Below are positions 1-8,524 of a stretch of DNA of 64,000 bases, piece by piece. Both the position numbers and the translations under genes were made by a program. The notes beneath the pieces are model-generated. The model was not told the DNA's origin and ran no database searches. It saw only the letters and a list, made by a program, of their open reading frames with translations. Numbering within the stretch: position 1 is the first letter of the stretch; each line of letters opens with the position of its first letter. The DNA comes from JBBSBL01 sp046330255. GTDB taxonomy: Bacteria > Actinomycetota > Thermoleophilia > Solirubrobacterales > Solirubrobacteraceae. The DNA lies in NCBI GenBank assembly GCA_046330255.1, contig JAXLTC010000001.1:1648901-1712900 (forward strand). Direction: 5' to 3'.

Positions 1-964
1 GCCCCGGGTAGTAGACCCAGCTCACCGCGTCGTGGTCCCGCAGGTGGCGGGCGATCGCGAGCGCGTTCTCCGAGTGGCGCTCGATGCGCAGCGGCAGCGT
101 CTCCAGTCCCTGCAGGAACAGGAACGCGTTGAACGGGGAGATAGCGGCGCCCATGTTGCGCAGCAGGACCGTGCGTACGCGCCCGATGTAGGCCGCCGGG
201 CCCAGCGCGTCCGACCACACGACGCCGTGGTAGGAGGGATCGGGCTGCGTCAGCCCGGGGAAGCGCCCGGCGTTCGCGACCCAGTCGAAGTTGCCGGAGT
301 CGACGATCGCGCCGCCGATCGAGGTCCCGTGGCCGCCGATGAACTTCGTCAGCGAGTGCACGGCGATGTCGGCGCCGTGGTCGAAGACCCGGCACAGGAT
401 CGGCGTCGGCACGGTGTTGTCGACGACCAGCGGCAGGCCCTGCGCGTGCGCCGCCTCGGCCCACGCGCCCACGTCGAGCACGTTCACGCGCGGGTTGCCG
501 ATCACCTCGCCGAACACCAGCCGCGTGCGGTCGTCCGTCAGCCGCGCGACGGCGCCGGGATCGTCGGCGTCCGCCCAGCGCACCTCGACGCCGTACTGGG
601 GGAGCGTGTGCTCGAAGAAGTTGTAGGTGCCGCCGTAGAGCTGGGAGACCGAGATGATGTTGTCGCCGGCGCGCGCGATGTTCAGCACGGAGTAGACGAC
701 AGCCGCCTGACCCGAGGCGAGCGCGACCGCCGCGGCCCCGCCCTCGAGCTGCGCCAGGCGGTTCTCCAGCACATCCTGGGTCGGGTTCATGATCCGCGTG
801 TAGATGTTCCCCGGCACCGCCAGCGCGAACAGGTCGGCGGCGTGCTGGGTGTCGTCGAAGACGTAGGAGGAGGTCTGGTAGATCGGCACCGCCCGGGAGT
901 TGGTGGTCGGGTCGGGCTCCTGGCCGCCGTGCAGGGCGATGGTGTCGGGATGGGGGTCCGGCAT
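1..964 (-). CDS. metY: O-acetylhomoserine sulfhydrylase-like PLP enzyme, 3' part outside window
   Basis: The first 321 codons of a Cys/Met-metabolism PLP enzyme are present and the gene runs off the left edge; the family is usually about 430 residues. It would transfer the homoseryl group of O-acetylhomoserine to sulfide, in the cytosol. The start is ATG at 964 with a GGAGA Shine-Dalgarno 8 nt upstream. Visible motifs are the N-terminal TNSRAVPIYQTSSYVFDD block, SGQAA near residue 85, VDNT with the PLP-ring Asp near 182, and the Schiff-base Lys in HSLTKF near 207. The HGTSIGGAIVDSG block after the Lys fits the MetY branch better than cystathionine gamma-synthase. It lies 71 nt downstream of the glycosyltransferase gene on the same strand but probably has its own promoter. 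Confidence 0.9.
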   Translation of the reverse strand, partial: MPDPHPDTIALHGGQEPDPTTNSRAVPIYQTSSYVFDDTQHAADLFALAVPGNIYTRIMNPTQDVLENRLAQLEGGAAAVALASGQAAVVYSVLNIARAGDNIISVSQLYGGTYNFFEHTLPQYGVEVRWADADDPGAVARLTDDRTRLVFGEVIGNPRVNVLDVGAWAEAAHAQGLPLVVDNTVPTPILCRVFDHGADIAVHSLTKFIGGHGTSIGGAIVDSGNFDWVANAGRFPGLTQPDPSYHGVVWSDALGPAAYIGRVRTVLLRNMGAAISPFNAFLFLQGLETLPLRIERHSENALAIARHLRDHDAVSWVYYPG

Positions 965-997
965 GTCGTTGTCTCCGCGTGTAGGGGGCGAGTCGAG

Positions 998-1010
998 AAA
1001 ATACCTCAAT
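998..1010 (-). promoter_or_regulatory. AT-rich candidate promoter/operator of metY
   Basis: Read on the minus strand this is ATTGAGGTATTTT, an AT-rich island in otherwise GC-rich DNA, 34 nt before the metY start. TATTTT fits a TANNNT -10 box and would leave a leader of about 27 nt. The GGTATTT core resembles sites of Rrf2-type sulfur regulators, but one site is not enough to claim this. Confidence 0.3.
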
Positions 1011-1035
1011 CCCGGTCGGAGTTGCCGAGGGCGGC

Positions 1036-2355
1036 TCAGCCGGCCGGCAGGACCGACACGATCGCCAGGTAGGCGGTCAGCACCAGCGCGGCTCCGCGCA
1101 GGCCGCGCGACGCGCCGAGCGCCGCGAGCGGGAGCAGCCACACCGCGTACCACGGCATCAGCCACGAGGTGGCGAGCAGCAGCGCGAGCACCGACCAGCC
1201 CGCGGCCGAGATCCAGTCCGCGCCGCGACGGACCCGGACGAGCTGCCAGACGGTCACGAGCGCCACGGCGAGCGTCCCGAGCGAGCGCAGCGCGTGCGCC
1301 GGCGCCGCGAGGCCGGCCTCGCCGAGCACGTGCTGGACGCTGCGCAGGCCGTCGAGGTCCTGCTGGCGCGCGAGCAGGCCGAAGAGGTCGAGCACGTGCG
1401 GGCCGAACGCGAGCAGCGCGAGCGCCGCGATCGCGGCCGCGCCGGCTCCCGCACCGCTCAGCAGCCTGCCGCGCTCGCGCGACGCGGCCAGCATGAACGG
1501 CAGCAGGATCGCGCCGGTCAGCTTCACGCCGGCCGCCACTGCGACCGAGGCGCCGGCCGCGAGCGGGCGCCGCGAGAGGTACAGCGCGATCGCGACCAGC
1601 ATCGGCGCGACCATCAGCACGTCGTTGTGCACGCCGCCGACGGCGTACAGCAGCCAGATCGGGTTCAGCCCGACGAGCGCGACCGGGGCCACCGGGTCGC
1701 GGCCGAGGCGCAGCGCGCAGACGCGCAGCAGCGCCAGCGCGCCCAGCGCGACCGCGCAGGTGAAGGCCTTCATCGCCCACAGCGCGCCTGCGAGGCCGAA
1801 GCCGGCGCTCGCGTAGCTGGCGAGGGTGTAGACGGGCCCGTAGACCGTCGGTATGTAGCGCCATCCGAGGTAGTGGAGCGCGGGATCGAGCGGAGCCGAC
1901 ATCGCTCCGTGGTCGTAGGGGTTCAGGTGGTGGACCGCCCCGAGTCGCGCGTACTCGATGTAGTTGAAGACGTCGCGGGAGAGCAGCGGCGGTCCGAGGA
2001 ACACGAGCAGGTGCAGGCCGACGATCGCTACCCCGAGGACCCATCCGCGGATCCGCCCCAGCCCCAGGGCGAGGACCAGGTAGCCGCCCACCAGCACGAG
2101 CAGCAGCGATCCGAACTGCGACCAGCGGAGCGGGTCGAGCGCCGGCAGCGGGCCGCTCAGCCAGGCGGGGAAGCGATGTCCGTACCCCGGGACCAGCAGC
2201 GAGCGCCCGCCCGCCGAGGAGACCACGATCAGCGCGCTGCAGACGACCACGGTGAGCAGCGCGACGGCTCCCAGCGCCGTTCGCGCGCGCTCCAGTAGGC
2301 GCGGCGAGACACCTGGGGCGGGCAGCCGATCCACGGCGCGGGTGATCGCGCTCAC
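1036..2355 (-). CDS. polyprenol-phosphate-mannose-type GT-C glycosyltransferase (MptA/B-like)
   Basis: A 439-residue polytopic membrane protein with about 10-12 hydrophobic helices from residue 28 on. After the second or third helix there is an external loop with SRDVFNYIEYARL followed by NPYDHG, the acidic-motif loop of GT-C enzymes that use lipid-phosphate sugars. GGVHNDVLM in mid-protein is also typical of the actinobacterial alpha-1,6-mannosyltransferase family (MptA/MptB) that extends cell-envelope mannan. Function is inferred from these motifs; the acceptor is unknown. GTG start at 2355, with GATTCT 7 nt upstream as a weak -10. No mannan gene cluster surrounds it. Confidence 0.75.
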   Translation of the reverse strand: MSAITRAVDRLPAPGVSPRLLERARTALGAVALLTVVVCSALIVVSSAGGRSLLVPGYGHRFPAWLSGPLPALDPLRWSQFGSLLLVLVGGYLVLALGLGRIRGWVLGVAIVGLHLLVFLGPPLLSRDVFNYIEYARLGAVHHLNPYDHGAMSAPLDPALHYLGWRYIPTVYGPVYTLASYASAGFGLAGALWAMKAFTCAVALGALALLRVCALRLGRDPVAPVALVGLNPIWLLYAVGGVHNDVLMVAPMLVAIALYLSRRPLAAGASVAVAAGVKLTGAILLPFMLAASRERGRLLSGAGAGAAAIAALALLAFGPHVLDLFGLLARQQDLDGLRSVQHVLGEAGLAAPAHALRSLGTLAVALVTVWQLVRVRRGADWISAAGWSVLALLLATSWLMPWYAVWLLPLAALGASRGLRGAALVLTAYLAIVSVLPAG

Positions 2356-2397
2356 GGCCGCAAGAATCGCACCGGGCGCGTGAACTTCCTGTTAGGA

Positions 2398-2426
2398 GGC
2401 GCCGGGCGGAGATCGCTCCCGGCGCC
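2398..2426. promoter_or_regulatory. 9-bp inverted repeat between divergent genes
   Basis: GGCGCCGGG and CCCGGCGCC pair perfectly around an 11-nt loop. It lies between the divergent genes at 2355 (minus) and 2545 (plus), so it is not a terminator of either. It may be an operator or leader hairpin; nothing else supports a choice. Confidence 0.35.
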
Positions 2427-2519
2427 CCTTATGCACCGATTTTGCGAGCGTCGCCTCGCCATTGTGCGTAGTGGGCCGCGCAATTCCTAACGGCGGGCTT
2501 GCGCGCGGGCGAGGCATCC

Positions 2520-2536
2520 GGAGGACTCGGTCCTCC
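2520..2536 (+). promoter_or_regulatory. leader hairpin containing the GGAGGA Shine-Dalgarno-like sequence
   Basis: GGAGGAC TCG GTCCTCC is a perfect 7-bp stem with a 3-nt loop ending 8 nt before the ATG at 2545. The only purine-rich ribosome-binding candidate for the secreted protein is inside the 5' arm, so the stem would mask it. Translation control is inference. Confidence 0.45.
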
Positions 2537-2544
2537 CTCGCCCG

Positions 2545-4095
2545 ATGCAGCCTCGCGCTCGACCCTCGCCCCGCCCCGGGCTATCCGCCCTGCTCGCCGT
2601 CGCGAGCCTGCTCGCGGCCGCGCTGCTCGCCCCTCCGGCGGCGGACGCGGCCCGCCTGCGGGGTACCGACCTCTCGCGTCCGGCGGGCGCCCGCGCCCTG
2701 GGCGCCGGCGCGCGCGCACACCTGATGCTGGCCGGCCGCCGCGCCGCGGTCACGCGGGTTCGCACAGGCGGGCTGACGGGGATCGCCGTGACGGCGCGCG
2801 CCGGCTACTGCCGCCGGGCCCCGGTGCTCTCGATCCGGCTCGACCGCGGGCGGGCCCGGCGGGCCCGCGCGGTCCGCCGCTGGCGCACCTACCGGTGGCG
2901 CCTGGCCACGCGTGCCGGGCGTCACCGGGTGGCGATCGCGCTCGCGAACCCCGGCGGCCGGGGCCGCTGCGCCCGCCGGCTCGCGGTCGGTCGGATCGCG
3001 CTGGCCGAGCGCCGGGCCACCCGGCGCGCGAAGCGCCCGGTGCGCCCGGTCCGCCCCGCTCAGCCCTCGGGCTCGCCACCACCGGCCTCGGCCTCTCCGG
3101 ACACGCCGTTCGCGGCGCTCGCGCCGGAGTCGATCCCGTACCGCTACGGCGGCGCCTACGCGGGCGCGTTCAACGAGCCGATCCCGTCGGGGACCGGGAC
3201 CGACCCCGCCTCCGAAGCGATCGTCTCGTCGATGACCTCGTCGATGACGCGCGAGCGCGTCGCACTGCTGGACGGGGGCGGGCCGCCCGGTATCTGGATC
3301 GCCTCGGCCGCCGACCCGCTGTACACGGTGCGCGCCGCCGGGGCGACGTTCACCTGGCGGGTGCCGCCCGGCACGACCGCCGGCGGGACTCCGCCCGAGG
3401 ACTCGCCCGTGGTGATCCTCGACCCCAGCAACCCTGCGTTCGGGCAGCAGGTCGAGCTGCGCCTCTACCGGGCCTCGATCGACCACGGCGCCCGGACGAT
3501 CGACGCGCAGGGCTACGGCCTGTTCCGCTACGGGCGCGACAGCGACGGGCTGCCCTTCAAGGGCTACGGCACGGGCAGCGGGCTCTCGTGGGTCGGCCTG
3601 CTGCGCGCGTGGGACGTCTCGCACGGCGAGATCCGCCACGCGCTGCGGCTGACGGCGCCGGTGATCGGCGCAGGGCACCGCCTGCCCGCGACGAAGTCCG
3701 ACCAGGACGGCCCGGGACCGCTCGAGATGGGGATGCGCCTGCAGCTCGACCCCGCGGTCGACTGCTCGACGAGGACGGTGCCCGGGCGGGATCCGGCGGG
3801 ACCCGAGACGCGCATGCTGCGGATGATCTGCCGCGCCCTGCAGCGCTACGGCGCGATCGTCGTGGACGGCAGCGGGATGACCGACTCCTACGCGATCTCG
3901 ATGGAGCTGGACCGAGCCCATGGCGGCACGGCCGACTGGCACGCGGTCGGCGGCGACCCGCCGGGGGGCTACTGGGGGAACCTGATTCGCGACCAGCTGG
4001 CGAACCAGACCGGCGACGGGCTCGGCCGCGGCCCGAGCGACGGGATCCCCTGGCAGCGGATGCGGGTGCTCGCGACGAGCGTGTTCTCCAACTGA
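2545..4095 (+). CDS. secreted protein of unrecognised family
   Basis: 516 residues. An N-terminal hydrophobic stretch (about residues 13-30) ending in AADA looks like a Sec signal peptide. Residues 35-165 are extremely Arg/Ala-rich with a beta-sandwich-like pattern, then comes a Pro/Ser linker near 170-190. The C-terminal 320 residues form a conserved-looking domain with GYGTGSGLSWVGLLRAWD, HALRLTAP, RLQLDP and ALQRYGAIVVDGSG blocks. The last block recurs in uncharacterised actinobacterial exported proteins, some beside carbohydrate-active domains, but I cannot assign an activity. Convergent with the lipase-like gene, 16 nt away. The start rests on the signal peptide and the reading frame; the ribosome-binding site is in a hairpin. 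Confidence 0.7.
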   Translation: MQPRARPSPRPGLSALLAVASLLAAALLAPPAADAARLRGTDLSRPAGARALGAGARAHLMLAGRRAAVTRVRTGGLTGIAVTARAGYCRRAPVLSIRLDRGRARRARAVRRWRTYRWRLATRAGRHRVAIALANPGGRGRCARRLAVGRIALAERRATRRAKRPVRPVRPAQPSGSPPPASASPDTPFAALAPESIPYRYGGAYAGAFNEPIPSGTGTDPASEAIVSSMTSSMTRERVALLDGGGPPGIWIASAADPLYTVRAAGATFTWRVPPGTTAGGTPPEDSPVVILDPSNPAFGQQVELRLYRASIDHGARTIDAQGYGLFRYGRDSDGLPFKGYGTGSGLSWVGLLRAWDVSHGEIRHALRLTAPVIGAGHRLPATKSDQDGPGPLEMGMRLQLDPAVDCSTRTVPGRDPAGPETRMLRMICRALQRYGAIVVDGSGMTDSYAISMELDRAHGGTADWHAVGGDPPGGYWGNLIRDQLANQTGDGLGRGPSDGIPWQRMRVLATSVFSN

Positions 4096-4111
4096 GCGGG
4101 GCCCGTCTGCG

Positions 4112-6253
4112 CTACGGCCCGGTCCACCCGTCCGCGTAGCAGGGCTTTCCGGCGCACGGGTCGATCACGACCCCGTGCGGGCGGAAGAACGCGTCGACCA
4201 TCTGGTAGACCCACGGCTCGTCGCCGCCTGCCCCGTGCGGGTCCCTGCCGAGGGTCTGCGGGGTGTTCGTGAGCGGCGAGGGCGGCGTCCCCAGCGTCTG
4301 GCCCCCGACCGTCCTCAGCGGGCCGATGTCGAGCAGCACGAGCGCCGAGCCGCGGTACGGGTAGCGCTTGATCGCCGGGATGCCCCAGAACGGCACGCTG
4401 TCGAGGCTGCGGCCGGGGTCGAGCGCCGGGGTGCGCAGCCGCGCGCCGATCGTGCGCGCCTCGTTTTCGGTGGCCACGTTCGCGACCTGGTGGTCGCCGA
4501 AGGCCTCCAGCAGGATCACGTCCTTGCGCGGGGTTCCGGGCAGCGGGTCGCGGGTGAGGTGCTGGGTGTAGCCGTCCGCCTCCGCGCGGTCCCAGAGCAG
4601 CTGGATCATCGAGAGGCCGAGCTGGCGGTCGATCGCGTCCGGGTAGGCGTTGTTCATCAGCGGCGCGAAGCGCACGAAGTCGGTGGAGCGCTGCAGCAGG
4701 GTCGAGTAGTTCTGCGCGGGAACCCCGAGCACGGCTCGATCGAAGTCGATTCCGAGCGCGCCGAGCGCGCCCCCGAGGATCCCGCCCTGGCTGTTGCCGT
4801 TGTAGTAGAGGCGCCGGGTCGAGAGCACCGAGTCGCCGTCGTCCTTCTGGAACGCGGGGTCGGCGCCGAAGCCCTGCGGGTGGATCATCAGCCGGCCGAC
4901 GTACTGGAAGTCGACGAAGCTCTGCTGGAGGCGGTCCGCGAGCTCGGGGAAGTGGTTCACGTCGCCGAGGATCCGCGCGACCGTGCCGATGTCGCCGGCC
5001 GACATGCCGATCCACGGCGTGCCGCAGAAGACCAGGTTGCCCTGGTTGCGCGCCGCCTGGAACTGCGGCGCGGTCAGCTCGGCCGGATCCCCGAGCAGGC
5101 CGTGGCCGTAGATGACCGGTCGCGCCGGGGCGGCGCCGGGCGCGACCGCGGATTGCGGGACGTCGCAGATGAACGGCGCCTGGATCACGTTGCCCGGCGT
5201 GCGCTGGGGCAGGCCCAGGCCGCCGGCCGACAGCGCGAAGCGCGAGCCTGTGGGGCAGCCCGGCTGGTCGAGATAGCACGGCACCTCAACCGTGCCCCGG
5301 ATCCTGCGCGCGGTGTTCGGGTTCTGCTCGGGTGTGAACTGCTCGACGCTCGTGATCGTGTAGCGCGGCGGCCGCCCCTGGGCGCGCAGGTCGCCGGTGC
5401 GCGTCTCGCCTAGCTGGGCGAACGCGTCGTTGCGGATCGCCAGCGCGCGGTCGGTCAGCCCCCTGCGGCTCGCGACCGTGAAGTCCCACGCCAGGTAGAG
5501 GTCGTGGCGCGGGATGCCGGCCCGCCGCAGGCGGGCGAACAGCCACTCCATGTGGCCGCGGCGGCGCTCGAGCGCCGGGACGCGCGTCAGGCGCCGGTCG
5601 CGGTAGGCGGCGAACACCTTCGGAGCCGGGAGGAGGCCGCCGTCCGCGGCACGCAGCCGCCGCATCGCGACGATGTAGCGGTGGCCCTCGAGCCAGTTCG
5701 TCGCGGGCCTGGTGATCAGGGCGGTGGTGGCGGGGGTCGGCGCCGTCGCGTCGAGCTCCGACCAGATCGGCGTGCGGCGCAACGTGGCCGCGTCGATCGC
5801 GACGATCGGCGAGCCGCGGTCGAGGCTCGCCCCGATGTCGGTGATCGGCGCGGGCGCGGTCTGCGCGAGCGCCGCCGGCGTGTCCAGGCCCGGCACCTTC
5901 ACGATGACCGGCTGGCCGGGGCTGAACCCGTCCGAGCGGTTGATGTCCGCGGGCGAGACCGGCACGCCGGCGGTGTTGCTCGGCATCGAGCGCGGGTCGT
6001 AGGCGAGCCGCAGCCCGGTCGGGCTGCGCGGGTCGCGGCGCGTGAAGAAGTCGTCGGGGAACGGCAGCAGGCAGCGCGCGGGCGAGAGCGGCTCGCAGCG
6101 GTCGACGGCGGAGAGGTCGACGCCCGAGAGGTCCGCCCACTGGTGGTGCCGGCCGCCGTGCGCTCCGGCTGACGCGGGGGCGGCGAGCGCGACGGTCGCG
6201 GCGAGCAGCGCCGCCGGCCATCCGTGCCTGAAGAAGCGTCCCCTCCCTGGCAT
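4112..6253 (-). CDS. secreted lipase-like alpha/beta hydrolase
   Basis: 713 residues with a signal peptide (residues 12-32, AAPASAGAHG cleavage region). The N-terminal part has LLPFPDDFFT and RSDGFSPGQPV, features of the N-terminal region of large bacterial lipases. The alpha/beta-hydrolase core follows, with YGHGLLG (oxyanion region) near 390 and the nucleophile elbow YYNGNSQGG (GxSxG) near 485. A DHQV motif near 620 could hold the late acid. Cys pairs (VEVPCYLDQPGC; PCAGKPC at the C-terminus) suggest disulfides in an exported protein. Substrate is not predictable. A -10 box lies 7 nt before the ATG, so the start is well supported. Confidence 0.75.
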   Translation of the reverse strand: MPGRGRFFRHGWPAALLAATVALAAPASAGAHGGRHHQWADLSGVDLSAVDRCEPLSPARCLLPFPDDFFTRRDPRSPTGLRLAYDPRSMPSNTAGVPVSPADINRSDGFSPGQPVIVKVPGLDTPAALAQTAPAPITDIGASLDRGSPIVAIDAATLRRTPIWSELDATAPTPATTALITRPATNWLEGHRYIVAMRRLRAADGGLLPAPKVFAAYRDRRLTRVPALERRRGHMEWLFARLRRAGIPRHDLYLAWDFTVASRRGLTDRALAIRNDAFAQLGETRTGDLRAQGRPPRYTITSVEQFTPEQNPNTARRIRGTVEVPCYLDQPGCPTGSRFALSAGGLGLPQRTPGNVIQAPFICDVPQSAVAPGAAPARPVIYGHGLLGDPAELTAPQFQAARNQGNLVFCGTPWIGMSAGDIGTVARILGDVNHFPELADRLQQSFVDFQYVGRLMIHPQGFGADPAFQKDDGDSVLSTRRLYYNGNSQGGILGGALGALGIDFDRAVLGVPAQNYSTLLQRSTDFVRFAPLMNNAYPDAIDRQLGLSMIQLLWDRAEADGYTQHLTRDPLPGTPRKDVILLEAFGDHQVANVATENEARTIGARLRTPALDPGRSLDSVPFWGIPAIKRYPYRGSALVLLDIGPLRTVGGQTLGTPPSPLTNTPQTLGRDPHGAGGDEPWVYQMVDAFFRPHGVVIDPCAGKPCYADGWTGP

Positions 6254-6260
6254 GGCCGCG

Positions 6261-6266
6261 ACCCTA
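6261..6266 (-). promoter_or_regulatory. leaderless -10 box of lipase-like gene
   Basis: TAGGGT on the minus strand, 7 nt before the ATG at 6253. This spacing puts transcription start within 1 nt of the start codon, matching many other genes in the window. No clear -35 box. Confidence 0.5.
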
Positions 6267-6323
6267 ACCGCGGCGCGCGAGCGGGGTCAAGCGGTATCTG
6301 CATCCCGGGTGCGACTTCTCTGC

Positions 6324-6329
6324 TACGGT
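6324..6329 (+). promoter_or_regulatory. -10 box of cupredoxin gene
   Basis: TACGGT, predicted start near 6336, giving a leader of about 37 nt that carries a strong GGAGGAG Shine-Dalgarno at 6360-6366. This is one of the conventional leadered genes here. Confidence 0.4.
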
Positions 6330-6372
6330 CGCGCCCGACCCGCCCGATCCAGCAGTCACGGAGGAGCCGCTG

Positions 6373-6723
6373 ATGTCCCGCCCCGCAATCGCAGCAACAG
6401 CCCTCGCCGGGTTGCTCGCCGTCGCCGTGCCGGTCGCGGCCTCCGCGTCGGCCTCCGGCCCGACGGCCACGGCGTCGGCCGTCAAGGTGGCGGTCAAGGA
6501 CAACCGCTTCTCGCCCTCGCGGGTCAGCGTTCGCAAGGGCGGCCGCGTGACATGGGTCTGGTCGCGCCGCAACCGCCAGGCGCACAACGTGACGGGCAGC
6601 AGCTTCGGCTCGCTCACCCGCTCGCGCGGCTACCGCTACTCCCACCGCTTCACTCGCCGCGGCTCCTTCCTGATCGTGTGCACGGTGCACAGCGGGATGG
6701 AGATGCGCGTCCGCGTGCGGTAG
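6373..6723 (+). CDS. exported cupredoxin (type 1 copper protein)
   Basis: 116 residues: signal peptide to about residue 26 (VAASASA), then a small beta-barrel. The four type-1 copper ligands are visible: His in QAHNV, and Cys, His and Met in the C-terminal VCTVHSGMEM. KDNRFSPSRVSVRKGGRVTW is the usual first half of the plastocyanin/azurin fold. It probably carries electrons or binds copper outside the membrane; no oxidase gene lies nearby to name a partner. The start is set by GGAGGAG 6 nt before the ATG. Confidence 0.85.
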   Translation: MSRPAIAATALAGLLAVAVPVAASASASGPTATASAVKVAVKDNRFSPSRVSVRKGGRVTWVWSRRNRQAHNVTGSSFGSLTRSRGYRYSHRFTRRGSFLIVCTVHSGMEMRVRVR

Positions 6724-6991
6724 CTGCGGCTGCGGGCCTGCTGGCCGGCTGGCCGTCGAGGCCCCGGGGTGTCGCTCGCGCGCTGCGGGTTGGCCGTTGC
6801 GCCGCGAACTGCGGCTAGGAAGGAGCCCTTTCGCGCTCACGGAGGACGCGCCGTTCGCGAGAGTCGCTTTTGCCGCGATTATTGCTGCCAACTCGTATCT
6901 CGCGACGCGGCCTCCGGCGCGATGACGGCCGGCCCCGCCCGCCGCTCCGCGTTGTCAGGCCGTACGCGTACCCGCCGACCTCCTGAGAGCC

Positions 6992-7162
6992 ATGACGCTC
7001 CCGGGGCCGTCGCGACGCATCATCGTGGTGCCGATCGAGGCGCCGGAGCGCGCTCCGGTGGAGCCCGCCGGGCCCGAGCCCTCGCCCGAAGCCGTCCCGC
7101 CCGGCCCGCCTGAGCCGGTTCCCGACCGGACGCCGGAGCGAGAGCCGGCGATCGCGCCGTGA
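6992..7162 (+). CDS. small proline-rich protein coupled to the next gene
   Basis: 56 residues: a short basic/hydrophobic head (PSRRIIVVPIEAPE) followed by a Pro/Glu tail with nearly every third residue Pro. No signal peptide or membrane segment. Its TGA stop overlaps the GTG start of the following gene in GTGA, which is good evidence that it is translated and coupled. Family and function not recognised. The upstream 268 nt contain no other gene, only an AT-richer patch near 6875-6900 that may hold the promoter. Confidence 0.5.
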   Translation: MTLPGPSRRIIVVPIEAPERAPVEPAGPEPSPEAVPPGPPEPVPDRTPEREPAIAP

Positions 7163-8511
7163 GCGCCGCCGAGCCGCCCGTCGTGCCGGGGCGGATCCAC
7201 GGCCTGCGGCAGTGGGCACTCGACAACGCCAAGCCGCCGCACCTTCGCGCGGTGGTGCACGACCAGCCCTGGCCTCAGTATGGGGTGCCGTTCGCGGCGC
7301 GGTGCGTCGGCCACTCGCACGCCGCGCCCAGCGCACACTGCTCGTGCGGTATCTACGCCTGGCATCCCCGTGCGGACAACGCCGAGTACGTCTTCCCGTC
7401 GCGCGACTGGCTCGGAAGCGTCACGGGCATCATCGAGGCCTGGGGCGAGGTCGAGGTGCACCATGACGGCTTCCGCGCCCAGTACGCGCGGCCACGCTGG
7501 CTCGTTCTTCCCGATCGGGCCGACCTCGAGACGCGACGACGGATGGCGGAGGTCGCTGCCGCGTACGGCGCCGAGGTGATCACCTGCGCGAACTCCGGAG
7601 AGCTCGAGGGCCACTGCTCCCGACTCGGCCTCGGCCTGGACCGGGGCGCGGTGGCGGACCTGCTTCCGGCCGCACCGGCGGAGGAACAGCCGCCGTACCG
7701 GTTCGGGACCGGTCAGGCGGGCGTCGCGCGCCGGGCCGGTGACGTTCTCGTCGTCATGGCCGACTGGCTGGTCACGGCGGCGAGGCTCGTCTTCCAGGCC
7801 GCGATAGCCCTCTTCGCGTGGGGTCTCATGGCGCTCGCGGTGCTCGGCTCTTTCGGCGTGGACCTGAGCGGTCTCCTCGGGACGCCGAGCGAGAGCCCGC
7901 TCGCGACCGCCGACCGCGCGCTTCGGATCGTCGACCAGGCCGTCTTCCCGACCGACGAGGGCCCGCTCTACGTCGCCGTCGTGCGCAACACGAGCCGATC
8001 CGCGACCGCGTTCGACGTGGTGCCGGTGGGCGAGCTGCGGGTCGGGGACGGCACCGTGCTCGCCGAGCCGGATCCCGCGGAGGAGGTCGACGTCGCTCCC
8101 TCGATCCCTCCGGGGCGCTCGGCCGTGGTGTTCGACCGGTTCGACGGCGAGGACCCCGACCTCCCGATCCGGCGCTTCACGGTTCGGATGCACGCGGGCG
8201 CGGGCTTCCGCCGCGCCCCGTCTCCGCGCCTCGAGATCCGCGCGACGCGCGCGGACATGAGTCGCTGCCTGGTCGCCGCCATCGTCCAGAGCGGGCGCAG
8301 GCGCGAAGCGGTGGACGTCGTCGTCGTGGCCCGGGACGGGCGCGGACGCATGGTCTGGGCGCGCGGAGACGCAGTCGCCGGCCCCCTGAGGCGAGGCGCC
8401 CAGAGGCAGACGCTGCTCCGCGTTCCCCCGAACCGCTGTCTCCGGTCCGTTCGCTCCGTCGCCGCCTACCCATGGTGGTCGGCGGACGAGTTGGCTCACC
8501 CGAGCCGCTAG
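7159..8511 (+). CDS. Cys/His domain membrane protein of unknown function
   Basis: 450 residues. Residues about 40-150 carry RCVGHSHAAP, CSCGIYAWH and a later HHDGFRAQYARP block, a compact Cys/His arrangement that could bind metal. A single long hydrophobic segment lies near 205-235 (AALFAWGLMALAVLGSFGV region). The C-terminal 210 residues look like extracytoplasmic beta-sandwich domains. GTG start is fixed by the GTGA overlap with the small proline-rich gene. The N-terminal CSCGIYA motif occurs in uncharacterised actinobacterial proteins, but I cannot assign a function. Its TAG stop is part of a -10 hexamer for the next gene. Confidence 0.7.
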   Translation: MSAAEPPVVPGRIHGLRQWALDNAKPPHLRAVVHDQPWPQYGVPFAARCVGHSHAAPSAHCSCGIYAWHPRADNAEYVFPSRDWLGSVTGIIEAWGEVEVHHDGFRAQYARPRWLVLPDRADLETRRRMAEVAAAYGAEVITCANSGELEGHCSRLGLGLDRGAVADLLPAAPAEEQPPYRFGTGQAGVARRAGDVLVVMADWLVTAARLVFQAAIALFAWGLMALAVLGSFGVDLSGLLGTPSESPLATADRALRIVDQAVFPTDEGPLYVAVVRNTSRSATAFDVVPVGELRVGDGTVLAEPDPAEEVDVAPSIPPGRSAVVFDRFDGEDPDLPIRRFTVRMHAGAGFRRAPSPRLEIRATRADMSRCLVAAIVQSGRRREAVDVVVVARDGRGRMVWARGDAVAGPLRRGAQRQTLLRVPPNRCLRSVRSVAAYPWWSADELAHPSR

Positions 8512-8514
8512 GGT
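8509..8514 (+). promoter_or_regulatory. -10 box overlapping upstream stop codon
   Basis: TAGGGT: its first three bases are the stop codon of the preceding gene. It is 10 nt before the ATG at 8525, giving a predicted leader of about 4 nt. Confidence 0.4.
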
Positions 8515-8524
8515 CGCGCCCGGC

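Noticed and set aside
1294..2298. 334-codon plus-strand open frame
   Set aside because: Exact antisense of the GT-C gene with low-complexity Arg/Glu content.
4094..4135. Candidate terminator between the convergent genes at 4095 and 4112
   Set aside because: The GGGCCCGT/ACGGCCC arms do not pair cleanly and part is coding.
6724..6991. Additional small genes in the 268-nt gap
   Set aside because: All frames here lack start signals or codon character; only a possible AT-rich promoter patch near 6875-6900 is seen.
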